Shown: positions 28,254 to 37,359, counted from the first letter of the stretch. The stretch: DNA of 64,000 bases from Caryophanales bacterium UBA2289 (GCA_002345505.1 DDWJ01000001.1:62001-126000), one strand, 5' to 3'. Notes: generated by a model from the letters alone, not told the origin. A program made the numbers and translations.

Positions 28254-29996
28254 TCACCACTTTACATAATTTATAATGTTACCATAATAAGTTGACATTA
28301 AATTCGGTAATCCATTTTCCACATCACTATATATCCCGGGTTTATAAACCAAACTTCTAACGTAAATTTTATTAACCTCTAGATATTCATTTACACAGTA
28401 AATATCATCAATTATTCGATAAACACCAAAAGTAGTATAAATATCCGCATTAGGATAAAATGTACTACTTCTAAAACCATTGTCAAAATACAATCTCTCT
28501 AACTCAAAGAGAAAATCACTCTTCTCATAAATCTCTGTCTCTAATAAAAAATCAATAATAAATAAGTCAAACCTTGGATAATCAAATGAATCTATTGCTA
28601 ACTTCTTAGATTCAATAAGCATTGCATTAATTCGATTAAATGAAAGGCGATCCATACCAATGTTCAAAAACGCATAAATTTCAACTATATACCTGATACC
28701 AGTTACATTGTTCGGATTAATTGAAGTTGTTAGTTCTTTGATTAGTTTCCCTAGTCGATTTTCAATTTCCCTAAAATTATACTCATAATCTTCATTGATT
28801 AATGACCGAATCATAATTTGATAATTTAGTAGCTTTGCTCTAGATATACTATCTTCTATTTCTTCATAAAGCCTTTCATAATGATTGAGTAAAGAGTTTA
28901 TCTTCGGAATGTTGATATTGTAATTACACATTGTAGAAAGCATAATGCCGAAGAATGTATTAGATAGAGAATAATCCCTCAAAAATAATGTCATTAATGA
29001 AGTATCAATTGATTCTGAGAGGCTTAATAAATATTCATATACAGATTCGTTGCTTGTTAAACTTATCGAATGTGCTATTTCTGAATATGCAAGATAGTTA
29101 ATAGAATTTTCAAATAAAGAAACATCCATTCCAGAATAAATATTATTTAATAAGATAATGTCACTAGATATGTCATAAAAAATCTCTTTGACTTCTAAAA
29201 AATCGGCATATATCTTAATCGCAAAAGGTTCTAAAAATTCAAAGTTATCATACTCATATTCCCATTGTTGGAACCATTGAATAGAGTTAGATATATCAAT
29301 TATATCAGTCATCTCCAAATCTTTAAGAATAGCTAAGATATCTCCACCAGAATTATAAAAAGTCTTGCCTTGCTCCGGTGTTTTAAAAAAATAATTATAG
29401 TAATACTGTTCAATTCCATTAAGGACATTAAAACATGATAAATCAAATGTATCACTAAAGTTTTTATAAATCTTATATGTTATGTTCAACTTATTCGATA
29501 ACAAATCATCCTCTGAATAGATGAAAAACAGTTGACTACTTTGATCATAATTTTCTTCTAGGTAATCTATAACTAAAGATTCATCAATAGAGTACTCAGC
29601 GAACTCTGAAATTCTCAAGATAAAAAACAACTCTAGTGTGTTTAACTTGTTTATGTCTACCTTTTGTAGCTGTGCTTGTAATGTCAATTTTAACTCCTCA
29701 TCATTATGCATTATGTTCATTGAATCAAAAAATTCAATCAGTTCATAAATCGGATAAATATTGTAGGTTTCGTTGTCAACAACAAAACCTGCGTATTCTT
29801 CTGTTTCCAAATAATATTCATCGACAAAATCATATACATTAAATTCTTCTTCTTTAGAAAGACTTACAAAAAAGCTTTGACTCTTTTCAGTAAAATCATT
29901 AAACAACAATTTATGTTCACTACTTAAATAGATCGACAAACATATAGTCAAAGCAAAAATTATTAAGATTACAGACATAATGAATCTTTTTTTCAT
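28254..29996 (-). CDS. Membrane-anchored extracytoplasmic helical protein
   Basis: This 580-aa protein has an N-terminal signal anchor (FIMSVILIIFALTICLSIYL) followed by a long acidic, Tyr/Phe/Leu-rich domain that looks all-helical, like alpha-alpha repeats. I recognise no enzyme motif. A cysteine near residue 195 and one near the end are the only ones obvious. It lies between the small secreted protein (gap about 65 bp) and the MacB-like transporter (6 bp), so it may fold, carry or neutralise the secreted product. GAAAGGA precedes its ATG. Confidence 0.6.
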   Translation of the reverse strand: MKKRFIMSVILIIFALTICLSIYLSSEHKLLFNDFTEKSQSFFVSLSKEEEFNVYDFVDEYYLETEEYAGFVVDNETYNIYPIYELIEFFDSMNIMHNDEELKLTLQAQLQKVDINKLNTLELFFILRISEFAEYSIDESLVIDYLEENYDQSSQLFFIYSEDDLLSNKLNITYKIYKNFSDTFDLSCFNVLNGIEQYYYNYFFKTPEQGKTFYNSGGDILAILKDLEMTDIIDISNSIQWFQQWEYEYDNFEFLEPFAIKIYADFLEVKEIFYDISSDIILLNNIYSGMDVSLFENSINYLAYSEIAHSISLTSNESVYEYLLSLSESIDTSLMTLFLRDYSLSNTFFGIMLSTMCNYNINIPKINSLLNHYERLYEEIEDSISRAKLLNYQIMIRSLINEDYEYNFREIENRLGKLIKELTTSINPNNVTGIRYIVEIYAFLNIGMDRLSFNRINAMLIESKKLAIDSFDYPRFDLFIIDFLLETEIYEKSDFLFELERLYFDNGFRSSTFYPNADIYTTFGVYRIIDDIYCVNEYLEVNKIYVRSLVYKPGIYSDVENGLPNLMSTYYGNIINYVKW

Positions 29997-30061
29997 CTAG
30001 TTAATATCCTTTCGAGATTTGTAGATATTATGAGAGGGAAAATTCCCTCTCATAAATTTTC

Positions 30062-30610
30062 TTAAATCCAGTAGTGATCTGAATAGTAATAATATTGATT
30101 TGCTTCAGAGTCAACTACATAATAAGAATTACCAAACTTAAATGTACCAGTACAGAATTGATCTAAAACAATTGGGAAACTATCGTAAGCTGAGTATGAG
30201 TAATAAACATAGATTGATCTTTCATCTTCGACAGTATATGCAATAGAAGCTGTAGTACTTGATGTTGAAACAGAAACTCCAGCTCCAGAAGTTCCCACAC
30301 TGAAGCTTGTTGTCCCACCGACCACTTTCAATTTATCAACATGAGTTATACTGTCAGCGTAGTATGGAGAATATCCCGACCAATAAGATCTTGAAGTTCC
30401 TTCCCAGGTAATTAACTCAGGACCAAACACATAATAAATCAGTTCCATATTACTATTAAACTTAGTATATATGTAGCTCCCTAAAACTTCTTTTCTAGCA
30501 TACTTGTCATATTCCCATCCTTCTCCAGCTGCGTTTACCTGCACTCTAGTAAAAATAGAGGTAAATATTGCAAAAGAAAATAATAGCATAAGCAAAAATA
30601 TTTTTTTCAA
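30062..30610 (-). CDS. Small secreted protein, bacteriocin-like context
   Basis: The mature protein is about 155 aa after a Sec signal (KKIFLLMLLFSFAIFTSIF, cleavage after VNA). It is Tyr/Ser-rich with a Gly/Ser/Thr/Val-rich centre (VGTSGAGVSVSTSS) and ends YYYYSDHYWI. The start is a TTG at 30610 behind a perfect AAAGGAGGT with 6-nt spacing; a TTG at 30628 lies inside the Shine-Dalgarno and is unlikely. The operon arrangement, secreted protein then anchored protein then ABC exporter, recalls lactococcin 972-type clusters, but the sequence is not a recognised member. It shares signal peptide style and promoter box with the gene at 51325. Confidence 0.65.
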   Translation of the reverse strand: MKKIFLLMLLFSFAIFTSIFTRVQVNAAGEGWEYDKYARKEVLGSYIYTKFNSNMELIYYVFGPELITWEGTSRSYWSGYSPYYADSITHVDKLKVVGGTTSFSVGTSGAGVSVSTSSTTASIAYTVEDERSIYVYYSYSAYDSFPIVLDQFCTGTFKFGNSYYVVDSEANQYYYYSDHYWI

Positions 30611-30697
30611 AATGACACCTCCTTTCAATTTAATTATTTTTATATTATTCTCGAGATAATATGTAAAAAACTAAAATTTTTGAAACTATAAAATTAA

Positions 30698-30731
30698 AAA
30701 ACACACTAAAGTTAAAATCTTCGTGTGTTTT
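30698..30731 (-). terminator. Leader terminator-like hairpin upstream of the small secreted protein
   Basis: On the minus strand AAAACACAC (30723-30731 complement) pairs with GTGTGTTTT (30698-30706 complement), and TTTTTT follows. The hairpin lies between the promoter box and the gene, about 90 nt before the TTG start. It could attenuate the operon. Confidence 0.5.
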
Positions 30732-30755
30732 TCCATATATTGTATAATTATTATC

Positions 30756-30805
30756 ATTGTAAATCATTTTTGAAAAAATGACAACGGCGTATATGTCATA
30801 CATTT
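30756..30805 (-). promoter_or_regulatory. Box A: 22-bp shared upstream element with -10, secreted-protein operon
   Basis: The minus strand carries a 22-bp element (30784-30805) that contains the odd palindrome TATGACATA and ends in ACGCCGT. TACAAT (30756-30761) follows after exactly 22 nt. The same 22 bp and the same spacing occur at 53491-53540 upstream of the gene at 51325. No proper -35 hexamer is present, so an activator bound to the box is likely. The regulator is not in the window. Confidence 0.65.
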
Positions 30806-30838
30806 TAACCTTTAAAAACAATCATCATCATATGTAAT

Positions 30839-30882
30839 TGTCAACTAGAAAATGCATAAAAATGGCGGTAAAAAATGTAGGT
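30839..30882 (+). repeat. Left end of the IS21 element
   Basis: The end starts TGTCAAC and contains ATGGCGG and ATGTAGGT, which recur in inverted form at the right end. Confidence 0.65.
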
Positions 30883-30887
30883 GAAAA

Positions 30888-31652
30888 TTATTGAGTTTTA
30901 GAGTTGGAATCCATAAAAGCTAACTTATCTTTAATACGATAAGATTTACCAGTAATTTTGATAATTGATGAGTGATGAACTAAACGATCAATAATAGCTG
31001 AAGCGATAATGTTGTCCCCGAATACATCACCCCATTTGCTAAAAGGTTGATTAGTTGTGATGATGGTTGATTTCTTCTCATAACGTTTAGCTATCAACTG
31101 AAAGAAGATATCAGAGTATTGTTTTTCTATTGGTAGATAACCAATTTCATCGACTATAAGCAGCTTGTATTTTGAGTAATGTTTGACGATGTGTTCATGG
31201 CGATTTTCTGAGTAAGCTTTCTTGATTTTGTCAATCAAATCATTAAAATGAATAAAATATGTGCTGACTCTTTTACTGCTTGCTTCAATGCCTATAGCTG
31301 TTGCTAAATGGGTTTTGCCTACGCCACTTGATCCGATGAATAAGATGTTTTGAGAATCTTCTAAAAACCTTAGACTACACAAATCCTGTATCTCACTTTT
31401 GCTCACACTAGGTTGATAACTGAAATCAAAATCACTGATTGTTTTTCGGTAAGGAAAATTACTGACTTTGATATTTATAAGTGCTGCTCGATTTTCTCTA
31501 AAGTCAATCTCTTTATCGGTTAAAACCAATAAACTTTCTGTTAAGGACATTTCTTTTGTTTTCAGCTCATCTAACAATATTGGTAAGTATTCATTAAACT
31601 GATTAAGTTTTAATCGCTCTAAATTATTTCTTAAGTTGATATATTGACTCAT
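30888..31652 (-). CDS. istB: IS21 helper ATPase IstB
   Basis: This 254-aa AAA+ ATPase assists the IstA transposase in target selection. It has Walker A GSSGVGKTHLATAIG, Walker B KLLIVDEIGYLP and sensor TTNQPFSKW, all typical of IstB. I chose the ATG at 31652 (MSQYINLR), preceded by AAAGGA 7 nt upstream and just past the istA stop, over the one at 31679, which has no Shine-Dalgarno. The gene looks intact. Confidence 0.93.
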   Translation of the reverse strand: MSQYINLRNNLERLKLNQFNEYLPILLDELKTKEMSLTESLLVLTDKEIDFRENRAALINIKVSNFPYRKTISDFDFSYQPSVSKSEIQDLCSLRFLEDSQNILFIGSSGVGKTHLATAIGIEASSKRVSTYFIHFNDLIDKIKKAYSENRHEHIVKHYSKYKLLIVDEIGYLPIEKQYSDIFFQLIAKRYEKKSTIITTNQPFSKWGDVFGDNIIASAIIDRLVHHSSIIKITGKSYRIKDKLAFMDSNSKTQ

Positions 31653-31665
31653 TTTTTTAATCCTT

Positions 31666-32871
31666 TCATAAATAGTCATAGATGGAGATATTTTGATTTA
31701 TATAGTTTTCAATTTCTTCATCATTGTAATGTTTAAAAGCGTCTGATTCTAAAATATCAATCATATCTTCTCTTCTATAGTTGAATTTTCTTTTTGATAT
31801 TTTATGCGAATTTGTTAATTCCTTGTTATAATAGATATGAAGTATGGAATTTTCTTCTTTGACAGTAAGGAGTTTTCCAATATACTTCGTTGGTACGGAA
31901 TATTTGGATTTGTTATATGTAATCATTGACTCTTTTGAAACTTTTCTTACAATTGGTCTTGTGTGGAAGTGAAGGAGAAGATCTTGATTCGGTAATGGAT
32001 TCAAATATTCTTTTTCTTTTTCAAATCTTTCCCAGGGTATTTCATTAGTAGCTAATGATATATTAAAGTTCAGCTCTTCATTGAAATTTTTGACGATGTT
32101 TGTTAGTTCTTCATAATCTTCAAATTCATTGTTGTAAACAGCTAGATTATTCATAAGTTTTGCTAGTGCTTCAACTTTGCCCTTTGTTTGCGGCCTGTAC
32201 GCGATACAACTTCTTACCTCAAATCCCATATCCTTGCTGAAATGATAAAATTTATTGTTTATTACCGGTTCTTGATACCTAGTTCTCGATTGATCGATTA
32301 CTGTTCTCATATTATCAAATAATATCTCTTTTGGGACGCCGTCAAAATATTGAAATGCATTTGCTAAACAACTGAATAATGTGTCTTGTTCCTTGTTTAT
32401 CGTTAATTCAATATATTTTAATCTTGAGTATCCTAAAATCATTAAAAAGATATCTACTGTATATACTTCTCCGTTCTTGCTAATCAACTTCATTCGTTCT
32501 TTCCAATCCACCTGTGCTTGTAATCCCGGATTTGTTTCAAAACGAATTGTCGCTTTCTTTTGCATATCGCCTTTAATCTCTTTTACATAATCTCTTAAGA
32601 TTGTATATTGCCCTTGATATCCTTTCTTCTTGATAAACCTACATATTTCTGAGGCTGTAACTCCATATTCTACTTTCTCTTTGATTACCTCCTTATATTC
32701 ATCTAATTTCGACGGCCGCTTTTTCTTTGCTTTTTCTTCCTTTTCTTCATCTTCATAGTATTTCTTTACTGTCCGATAATCACAGTTATATCGTCTAGCT
32801 ATTAAACTGTAGTTTGGTCTTATTCCTTCTTTCTTCATTCTTTCCACGAATTCTAAGATGTCCTTTCTCAT
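31666..32871 (-). CDS. istA: IS21 transposase IstA
   Basis: This 401-aa transposase has an N-terminal helix-turn-helix (YSLIARRYNCDYRTVKKY) and an integrase core with DDE residues in LQAQVDWKE, EILFDNMRT and KGKVEALAKL, followed by the C-terminal beta domain. It is intact and of normal size. The ATG at 32871 has GGGGGATATC upstream; a TTG at 32886 is less likely. It is followed by istB 13 bp later. Confidence 0.93.
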   Translation of the reverse strand: MRKDILEFVERMKKEGIRPNYSLIARRYNCDYRTVKKYYEDEEKEEKAKKKRPSKLDEYKEVIKEKVEYGVTASEICRFIKKKGYQGQYTILRDYVKEIKGDMQKKATIRFETNPGLQAQVDWKERMKLISKNGEVYTVDIFLMILGYSRLKYIELTINKEQDTLFSCLANAFQYFDGVPKEILFDNMRTVIDQSRTRYQEPVINNKFYHFSKDMGFEVRSCIAYRPQTKGKVEALAKLMNNLAVYNNEFEDYEELTNIVKNFNEELNFNISLATNEIPWERFEKEKEYLNPLPNQDLLLHFHTRPIVRKVSKESMITYNKSKYSVPTKYIGKLLTVKEENSILHIYYNKELTNSHKISKRKFNYRREDMIDILESDAFKHYNDEEIENYINQNISIYDYL

Positions 32872-33034
32872 TTTGATATCCCCCAATCACCTTTTTTGTG
32901 ATTTCGATTATATCAAAAAAAATAGAATTATAGCTCATATGTCGAAAATGTTTTTGTTAGTTTTTCAAAAGGCTAATTTTGCTTTTTGTGGATAACTTCT
33001 TTATCCAAAAAAGCTTTTAAAACCTTTTTTCTTT

Positions 33035-33078
33035 ACCTACATTTTATTCCGCCATATTTCTACAATTCTATTCTGCCA
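33035..33078 (-). repeat. Right end of the IS21 element
   Basis: Read on the minus strand this end starts TGGCAGAAT and contains TATGGCGG and ATGTAGGT. TATGGCAGAATAGAATTGTAG is a degenerate second copy of the inner unit; transposase probably binds both. Confidence 0.65.
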
Positions 33079-33322
33079 TATATATCATACAAACATCGAC
33101 ATTATATTCTTGTGTTTTAAGATTATAATGTGTAATTACAAAGTAATGCAAGGAAAAATAACTTTCTCATTATCTAATTTATATTATGTCTAAAAAATTC
33201 GCATAGCAACAAAATCATTTAAGCGCTATTTATAACTATAAAATTAATAAACTGTATTGAAATTTATTAATCAATTTGATAAAACAATGAATAAAAAAAT
33301 ATAAAGATAAAATAGGTGAAAT

Positions 33323-34489
33323 ATGACATACAACAAACTAATTACTTTTAATTATCGGTATAATAAAAATAAGGAATCGTTGATTAAACGAAGAATTACA
33401 ACGCTTTTTGAGGATGAAAAAATTTCTAACCAAAATACAGATGAAGAAGAATCACTAAATATGCCTCAAACTAACCTAGATTTATTCAAACTAATCTTAC
33501 AAGGATCTAACTACAATTTAGACCATGTTAAGCATAAGAGAACTGATTTAATCGAAAAATTTGTTTACCACAATTTAGAACTTTCAGTTAATAACAGCAA
33601 ATGTGACAACTCCGTTACTCTAACCATAATGTTTGAAGATGGTATTGTTTCGATTAATTCTCAAGAACAGTTTGATAAACTTTTGGACTCCACATACAAC
33701 CAGAAAAGAGATAGTAAACCCAAAAGTTCAAAACCTAACCTCTATTTTTACATGATACTCATTTCTTTATTCGTTATTTATATAGGTTTAGGTCTTTTGT
33801 CTTTCATATTTGATGATCAAAAATCTAATATCATTAAAATCGGTTATTTTCTTATACTACTAATTTTCGAATTGGCAATACTACTTAAAAAAGCACGACA
33901 GGATAACTTTATTCTCTTCGCAATTATTGATGGAACTTTACTAGCGGTTGGGATAGCTTTAATTCTAATCTTTAATTACTCTTCTAAGCTACTTGTTTCA
34001 TTAGGGATTCTTTTGATTTATCCTACCATAATTACTATTATTCTTATGATAATATATGCTTTTGCTCATAGAATTATTAATCAAATACTTAGAGTAATTT
34101 TAGATGAATATAATAAACTGAAGCTTATCTATTGTAAAAAAAACAAAATTAAACTCTATTTCCCAAAATCTTCAAAAAGAATATTTTATCGATTTTCGTC
34201 AATTGTTCTTAAATTTACTTTTATATCGATTTTAGTTCTTTTCATTTTCGACCTTGGAAGAAAAGCTTTGCCAAAGAATATATTTACACTGCTGTTGTTG
34301 GCTATACCTTCCACATTCATCCTTTCATACTTAATGAGATACTTAATGTATGGTTTATGTCAAGTTTGTGGGACTGATTTAGTTCCATCTTCAATTGAAG
34401 AAAGAATCATACCGGCTTATGAAACAACAGAAAAAAATACCATGATCGTGCGATTAAAGATGACATTGGAAAAATTGTCGGTTACATAA
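33323..34489 (+). CDS. Membrane protein with interrupted C-terminal zinc ribbon
   Basis: This 388-aa reading frame has a soluble N-terminal part of about 135 residues, then about seven hydrophobic helices (YFYMILISLFVIYIGLGLL, FLILLIFELAILL, FILFAIIDGTLL and others). It ends near YGLCQVCGTDL, half a zinc ribbon. At the seven-A run 34431-34437 a -1 shift opens another frame for 67 codons containing HHCCPNVKC, the missing half. The protein therefore seems frameshifted, by mutation, sequencing error or programmed slippage at A-AAA-AAT. AGGTGA precedes the ATG. I do not recognise the family. Confidence 0.6.
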   Translation: MTYNKLITFNYRYNKNKESLIKRRITTLFEDEKISNQNTDEEESLNMPQTNLDLFKLILQGSNYNLDHVKHKRTDLIEKFVYHNLELSVNNSKCDNSVTLTIMFEDGIVSINSQEQFDKLLDSTYNQKRDSKPKSSKPNLYFYMILISLFVIYIGLGLLSFIFDDQKSNIIKIGYFLILLIFELAILLKKARQDNFILFAIIDGTLLAVGIALILIFNYSSKLLVSLGILLIYPTIITIILMIIYAFAHRIINQILRVILDEYNKLKLIYCKKNKIKLYFPKSSKRIFYRFSSIVLKFTFISILVLFIFDLGRKALPKNIFTLLLLAIPSTFILSYLMRYLMYGLCQVCGTDLVPSSIEERIIPAYETTEKNTMIVRLKMTLEKLSVT

Positions 34490-34638
34490 CTGAAGAAACC
34501 GAAGTGATTACTGAACATCCTGAGGAAGTTACATATATTTTCCATCATTGTTGTCCAAATGTTAAATGTAGTCTTTATGGATATGAGTTTAACAAACATC
34601 TTACCATTTTTATTTGGATGATATTCGGTATATGGTAA
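34438..34638 (+). other. -1 frame continuation of the membrane protein
   Basis: The frame entered by a -1 shift at the A run encodes YHDRAIKDDIGKIVGY... with HHCCPNVKC and ends at TAA 34636-34638, 4 bp before the terminator stem. Coding-like amino-acid use and the terminator position show that this is the natural C terminus, not the short tail of the 0 frame. Confidence 0.65.
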
Positions 34639-34642
34639 AAAA

Positions 34643-34670
34643 GATTTGCCTTTTTGGCAAGTCCTTTTTT
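34643..34670 (+). terminator. Intrinsic terminator of the membrane protein gene
   Basis: GATTTGCC (34643-34650) pairs with GGCAAGTC (34656-34663), with one G-T pair and a 5-nt loop, followed by CTTTTTT. Confidence 0.85.
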
Positions 34671-34747
34671 CTATAATTTAAAACTTTGTAAGTTAAAGAT
34701 ATTTCTATAATTAAAGAAATTACATGATAATCAAAAATAATTTTCTA

Positions 34748-35467
34748 TCAAACTATATCTATGCCGGTAATAAGCTCTTTCAAAACTTCTTCTTGCTCTA
34801 ATTCTTCATTTTCTCTTAGCTTAATAAAAGCCATTAAAGGTATAGCATTAATAATTTCTTCTTTTGAATACCCTGTCTTCTTAATCATCATTTTTAAATA
34901 CCTATTTGCTTGTCTTTTAAGATATTGTCTAAAGATAATATACGTACTAGCTATATCCATTACTGGATTAGCTAGTTTTGCATTTGTCCAATCGATAATA
35001 TAATAATCGTTATTACTATAAATGATATTTAAAGGATGAAAATCAAGATGACATAAATGATAAGTCTTTTTAATTTTTCCTAATGATTCCAAAGCTTTTG
35101 TCTTTAGTGATTGAGTCAGTTTTGAAGAAAGAATTTGTTTATGAAAAACTTCATATGCATCAAGCAAATCAAGTTTTTCATATAAATATGTCTTACATTG
35201 CAAATCAGTAAAATCTTCTAACCAATTCTTATACTTTTCAATTCTTATTCTATCTGCTAGTTCTACACCTTCAATTAAAGTCATTTTAATCATTTGATTA
35301 TCTATTTCATAATGACAAACTAACAAATCTGTCTTGTCATAGATTTCATTTTGAACTCTAACTTCATATTCAATATTTCTAATATCGTAATGAGTATGAT
35401 ATTTTTTATACGCAAACAATCCATCTGTAAATACTACTGCAGTTTTTCCTTCACCAATTTTCTTCAT
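34748..35467 (-). CDS. APH/choline-kinase-like phosphotransferase
   Basis: This 239-aa protein has the catalytic HLDFHPLNIIY and metal-binding IIDWTNAKLANPVMDIA of the aminoglycoside phosphotransferase/choline kinase fold, and an N-terminal IGEGKTAVVF glycine-rich loop. The substrate is unknown; similar small-molecule kinases occur widely in Firmicutes. It lies 19 bp after the GntR gene and may be the last gene of that ABC operon. AGGAGG precedes the ATG at 35467. Confidence 0.75.
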   Translation of the reverse strand: MKKIGEGKTAVVFTDGLFAYKKYHTHYDIRNIEYEVRVQNEIYDKTDLLVCHYEIDNQMIKMTLIEGVELADRIRIEKYKNWLEDFTDLQCKTYLYEKLDLLDAYEVFHKQILSSKLTQSLKTKALESLGKIKKTYHLCHLDFHPLNIIYSNNDYYIIDWTNAKLANPVMDIASTYIIFRQYLKRQANRYLKMMIKKTGYSKEEIINAIPLMAFIKLRENEELEQEEVLKELITGIDIV

Positions 35468-35486
35468 TTAAGTCCTCCTAATAATA

Positions 35487-35864
35487 TTACAACGCATCAT
35501 AGATGCTAGATATAATCTCTATCATCTTTTCTTTTGAAACATTATATGACTTTAAAGACTCGATAACAGCTTTTAACGAGTCTTTAATCTTCTCCAACTT
35601 CAATTCATCTAAATCATCTTTAGTATAGCCTCTAACATAGGAGCCTTTGCCTTGGACAGTATAAATTAAACCTTGTTCTTCTAATAACTCCCAAGTCTTC
35701 TTAATCGTAATAACACTTACTCTTAACTCTTTAGCCGCAGTTCTAATCGATGGCAACATCTGATCTGCTTCTAAATCACCATTCATAATTTGTGAGGATA
35801 TCTGATCATAGATTTGTTGGTATATTGGCGTTTGAATTGTATTCCTTACGACAATATTTTTCAT
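35487..35864 (-). CDS. YtrA-type GntR transcriptional regulator
   Basis: This 125-aa protein has only the GntR winged helix (PIYQQIYDQISSQIM, LPSIRTAAKELRVSVITIKKTWELLEEQGLIYTVQGKGSYV) and a short C-terminal dimerisation tail, the YtrA subfamily design. Such regulators repress their own ABC transporter operons. It overlaps the permease gene by 4 bp. A dyad at 37360-37374 is the likely operator. Confidence 0.9.
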   Translation of the reverse strand: MKNIVVRNTIQTPIYQQIYDQISSQIMNGDLEADQMLPSIRTAAKELRVSVITIKKTWELLEEQGLIYTVQGKGSYVRGYTKDDLDELKLEKIKDSLKAVIESLKSYNVSKEKMIEIISSIYDAL

Positions 35865-36499
35865 AAATCAATCTCCATCATGCGTCTTTGTGATATTTTT
35901 AAAGCTAGTATACTTAATCCAATCCCTAGTATAGTAGTTATAACAAAAACAATACTTTGTGACCTAATAGAACCTTCAAATACATTTCTCATAAACTGAT
36001 ACTTCGCAACGCCGAATTCAAAAACAAATCCAAAGATAAGTGTTGTTATAGACGCAAAAATTAGCGGTTTACCGAAAAAGTGAGATGTTTTAAAATATTG
36101 AGGTAAAAAGCTAATATTAAATACTCCAAACAATAAAAATCCTACTCCAAAAAATGCTAGGTTAATATCAAAGAAGAAATTCCATGATCCAAATATCCAG
36201 ACATGAATCAAACCAAATATAACCCCAAACAACATATGCAATCCTTCTAATATAAATATCGCATAAACCTTAGAAGTTGCTATATCTTTTCTTTTGATAG
36301 GTAATACTGACATAAAATTATAATCACCTTGTGCTAAATAACTTCCATATACTTGTGGTACTGTAATCCAAAAGAAATAATAGAATACTAGTAAGAATAT
36401 CCAACCAGGAATAAAAAACAATGCTCCCAAGATAATAGGCAATATATAAAAGAACTTATTAATAGATAATCCTAATTCTTTATAAACTAAGTTTCTCAT
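35861..36499 (-). CDS. ABC-2 type transporter permease
   Basis: This 212-aa protein has about six hydrophobic helices (FYILPIILGALFFIPGWIFLL, VYGSYLAQ, GLHMLFGVIFGLIHVWIF and others). It has the LPIKRKDIATSK loop seen in ABC-2 permeases of YtrB/BcrB-like exporters. It overlaps the ATPase gene by 4 bp. It works with the ATPase encoded just upstream, probably in export or resistance to a cell-envelope compound. Confidence 0.8.
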   Translation of the reverse strand: MRNLVYKELGLSINKFFYILPIILGALFFIPGWIFLLVFYYFFWITVPQVYGSYLAQGDYNFMSVLPIKRKDIATSKVYAIFILEGLHMLFGVIFGLIHVWIFGSWNFFFDINLAFFGVGFLLFGVFNISFLPQYFKTSHFFGKPLIFASITTLIFGFVFEFGVAKYQFMRNVFEGSIRSQSIVFVITTILGIGLSILALKISQRRMMEIDL

Positions 36500-37347
36500 A
36501 ATATACCTCCTTTATGCAATGTATTGTAAATCATGATATCATCTAGTGAAGGTTGACCAACTTTAAAAGAATCAGTTTCTTTCAGATCAATTGTTTTAAT
36601 TAAACCATTGAAACCAAAAGAATTTGTTTTAAAAGCTATTAAACGCTCTTTAACTTCAAGTAACTCTTTTTCTGTCCCATTAACAAGTCTATACTTATCA
36701 ATAAGATCATCTTTTGAACAAGATTCTATAATTCTACCATCTTTAATAAATGTTACATAATCAGCGCATTTTTCTAAATCGCTAGTGATATGAGTTGAAA
36801 AGAATATTGTTGTTTCTTCGTTCTCAATAATGGTTTGAAATAGTTCTAGTAAGTTATCTCTAGCAACTGGATCAAGTCCACTTGTCGGTTCATCTAAAAT
36901 AAGTAACTCCGCATGATGTGATAATGCTAGAGTAATTAAATACTTTAGTTGCATACCTTTAGAAAGTTCATCAATTCTTTTACTTGAATCTAAATTAAAT
37001 TTATTAAGATAATCAAGATATAAACCCTCATCCCACTCATCATAAAAGCTTTTATAATATTTAGTCACTTCTTTTAAAGTTTTCTTTGGATAAAACATAT
37101 TACCTGAAACATAACCAATCTTTGATTTGATTGAGATTTCATCTTTATCTATGTCTTGTCCAAAAATACTTACTTGACCTGCATCTCTTTTAGTTATATT
37201 TAACATTGTTTTTATAGTGGTGGTTTTACCAGCACCATTCTCCCCAATGAAACCCATAATATAACCTTTAGGTATTGAAAGATTAATATTATCTAAAGTG
37301 AATGTTTTATATCTTTTCGTTAGATTTTTAATTTCTATACTATTCAT
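36496..37347 (-). CDS. ABC transporter ATP-binding protein
   Basis: This 283-aa ATPase has Walker A GENGAGKTTTIK, signature LSKGMQLKYLITLAL (a LSxG variant common in BcrA/YtrB-type exporters), Walker B LLILDEPTSGLD and H-loop STHITSD. The C-terminal 70 residues are of the kind found in exporter ATPases. It is first in the operon with permease, GntR regulator and kinase. Confidence 0.93.
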   Translation of the reverse strand: MNSIEIKNLTKRYKTFTLDNINLSIPKGYIMGFIGENGAGKTTTIKTMLNITKRDAGQVSIFGQDIDKDEISIKSKIGYVSGNMFYPKKTLKEVTKYYKSFYDEWDEGLYLDYLNKFNLDSSKRIDELSKGMQLKYLITLALSHHAELLILDEPTSGLDPVARDNLLELFQTIIENEETTIFFSTHITSDLEKCADYVTFIKDGRIIESCSKDDLIDKYRLVNGTEKELLEVKERLIAFKTNSFGFNGLIKTIDLKETDSFKVGQPSLDDIMIYNTLHKGGIL

Positions 37348-37359
37348 TTAATAACCCCC

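Larger units (their letters stand above)
30839..33078 (-). mobile_element. IS21-family insertion sequence
   Basis: This 2.24-kb element carries istA and istB on the minus strand. Its ends share imperfect inverted repeats starting TG: left from 30839 with inner motif ATGGCGGTAAAAAATGTAGG (30862-30881), right ending CA at 33078 with the matching inner motif at 33036-33055. A second, weaker repeat lies outside each inner one, as is usual for IS21 ends. I cannot see a clear target-site duplication, so the exact borders are provisional. It lies 33 bp beyond box A. Confidence 0.8.

Noticed and set aside
30610..30628. TTG at 30628 as start of the secreted protein
   Set aside because: The Shine-Dalgarno AAAGGAGGT lies after it, so the TTG at 30610 is the start.
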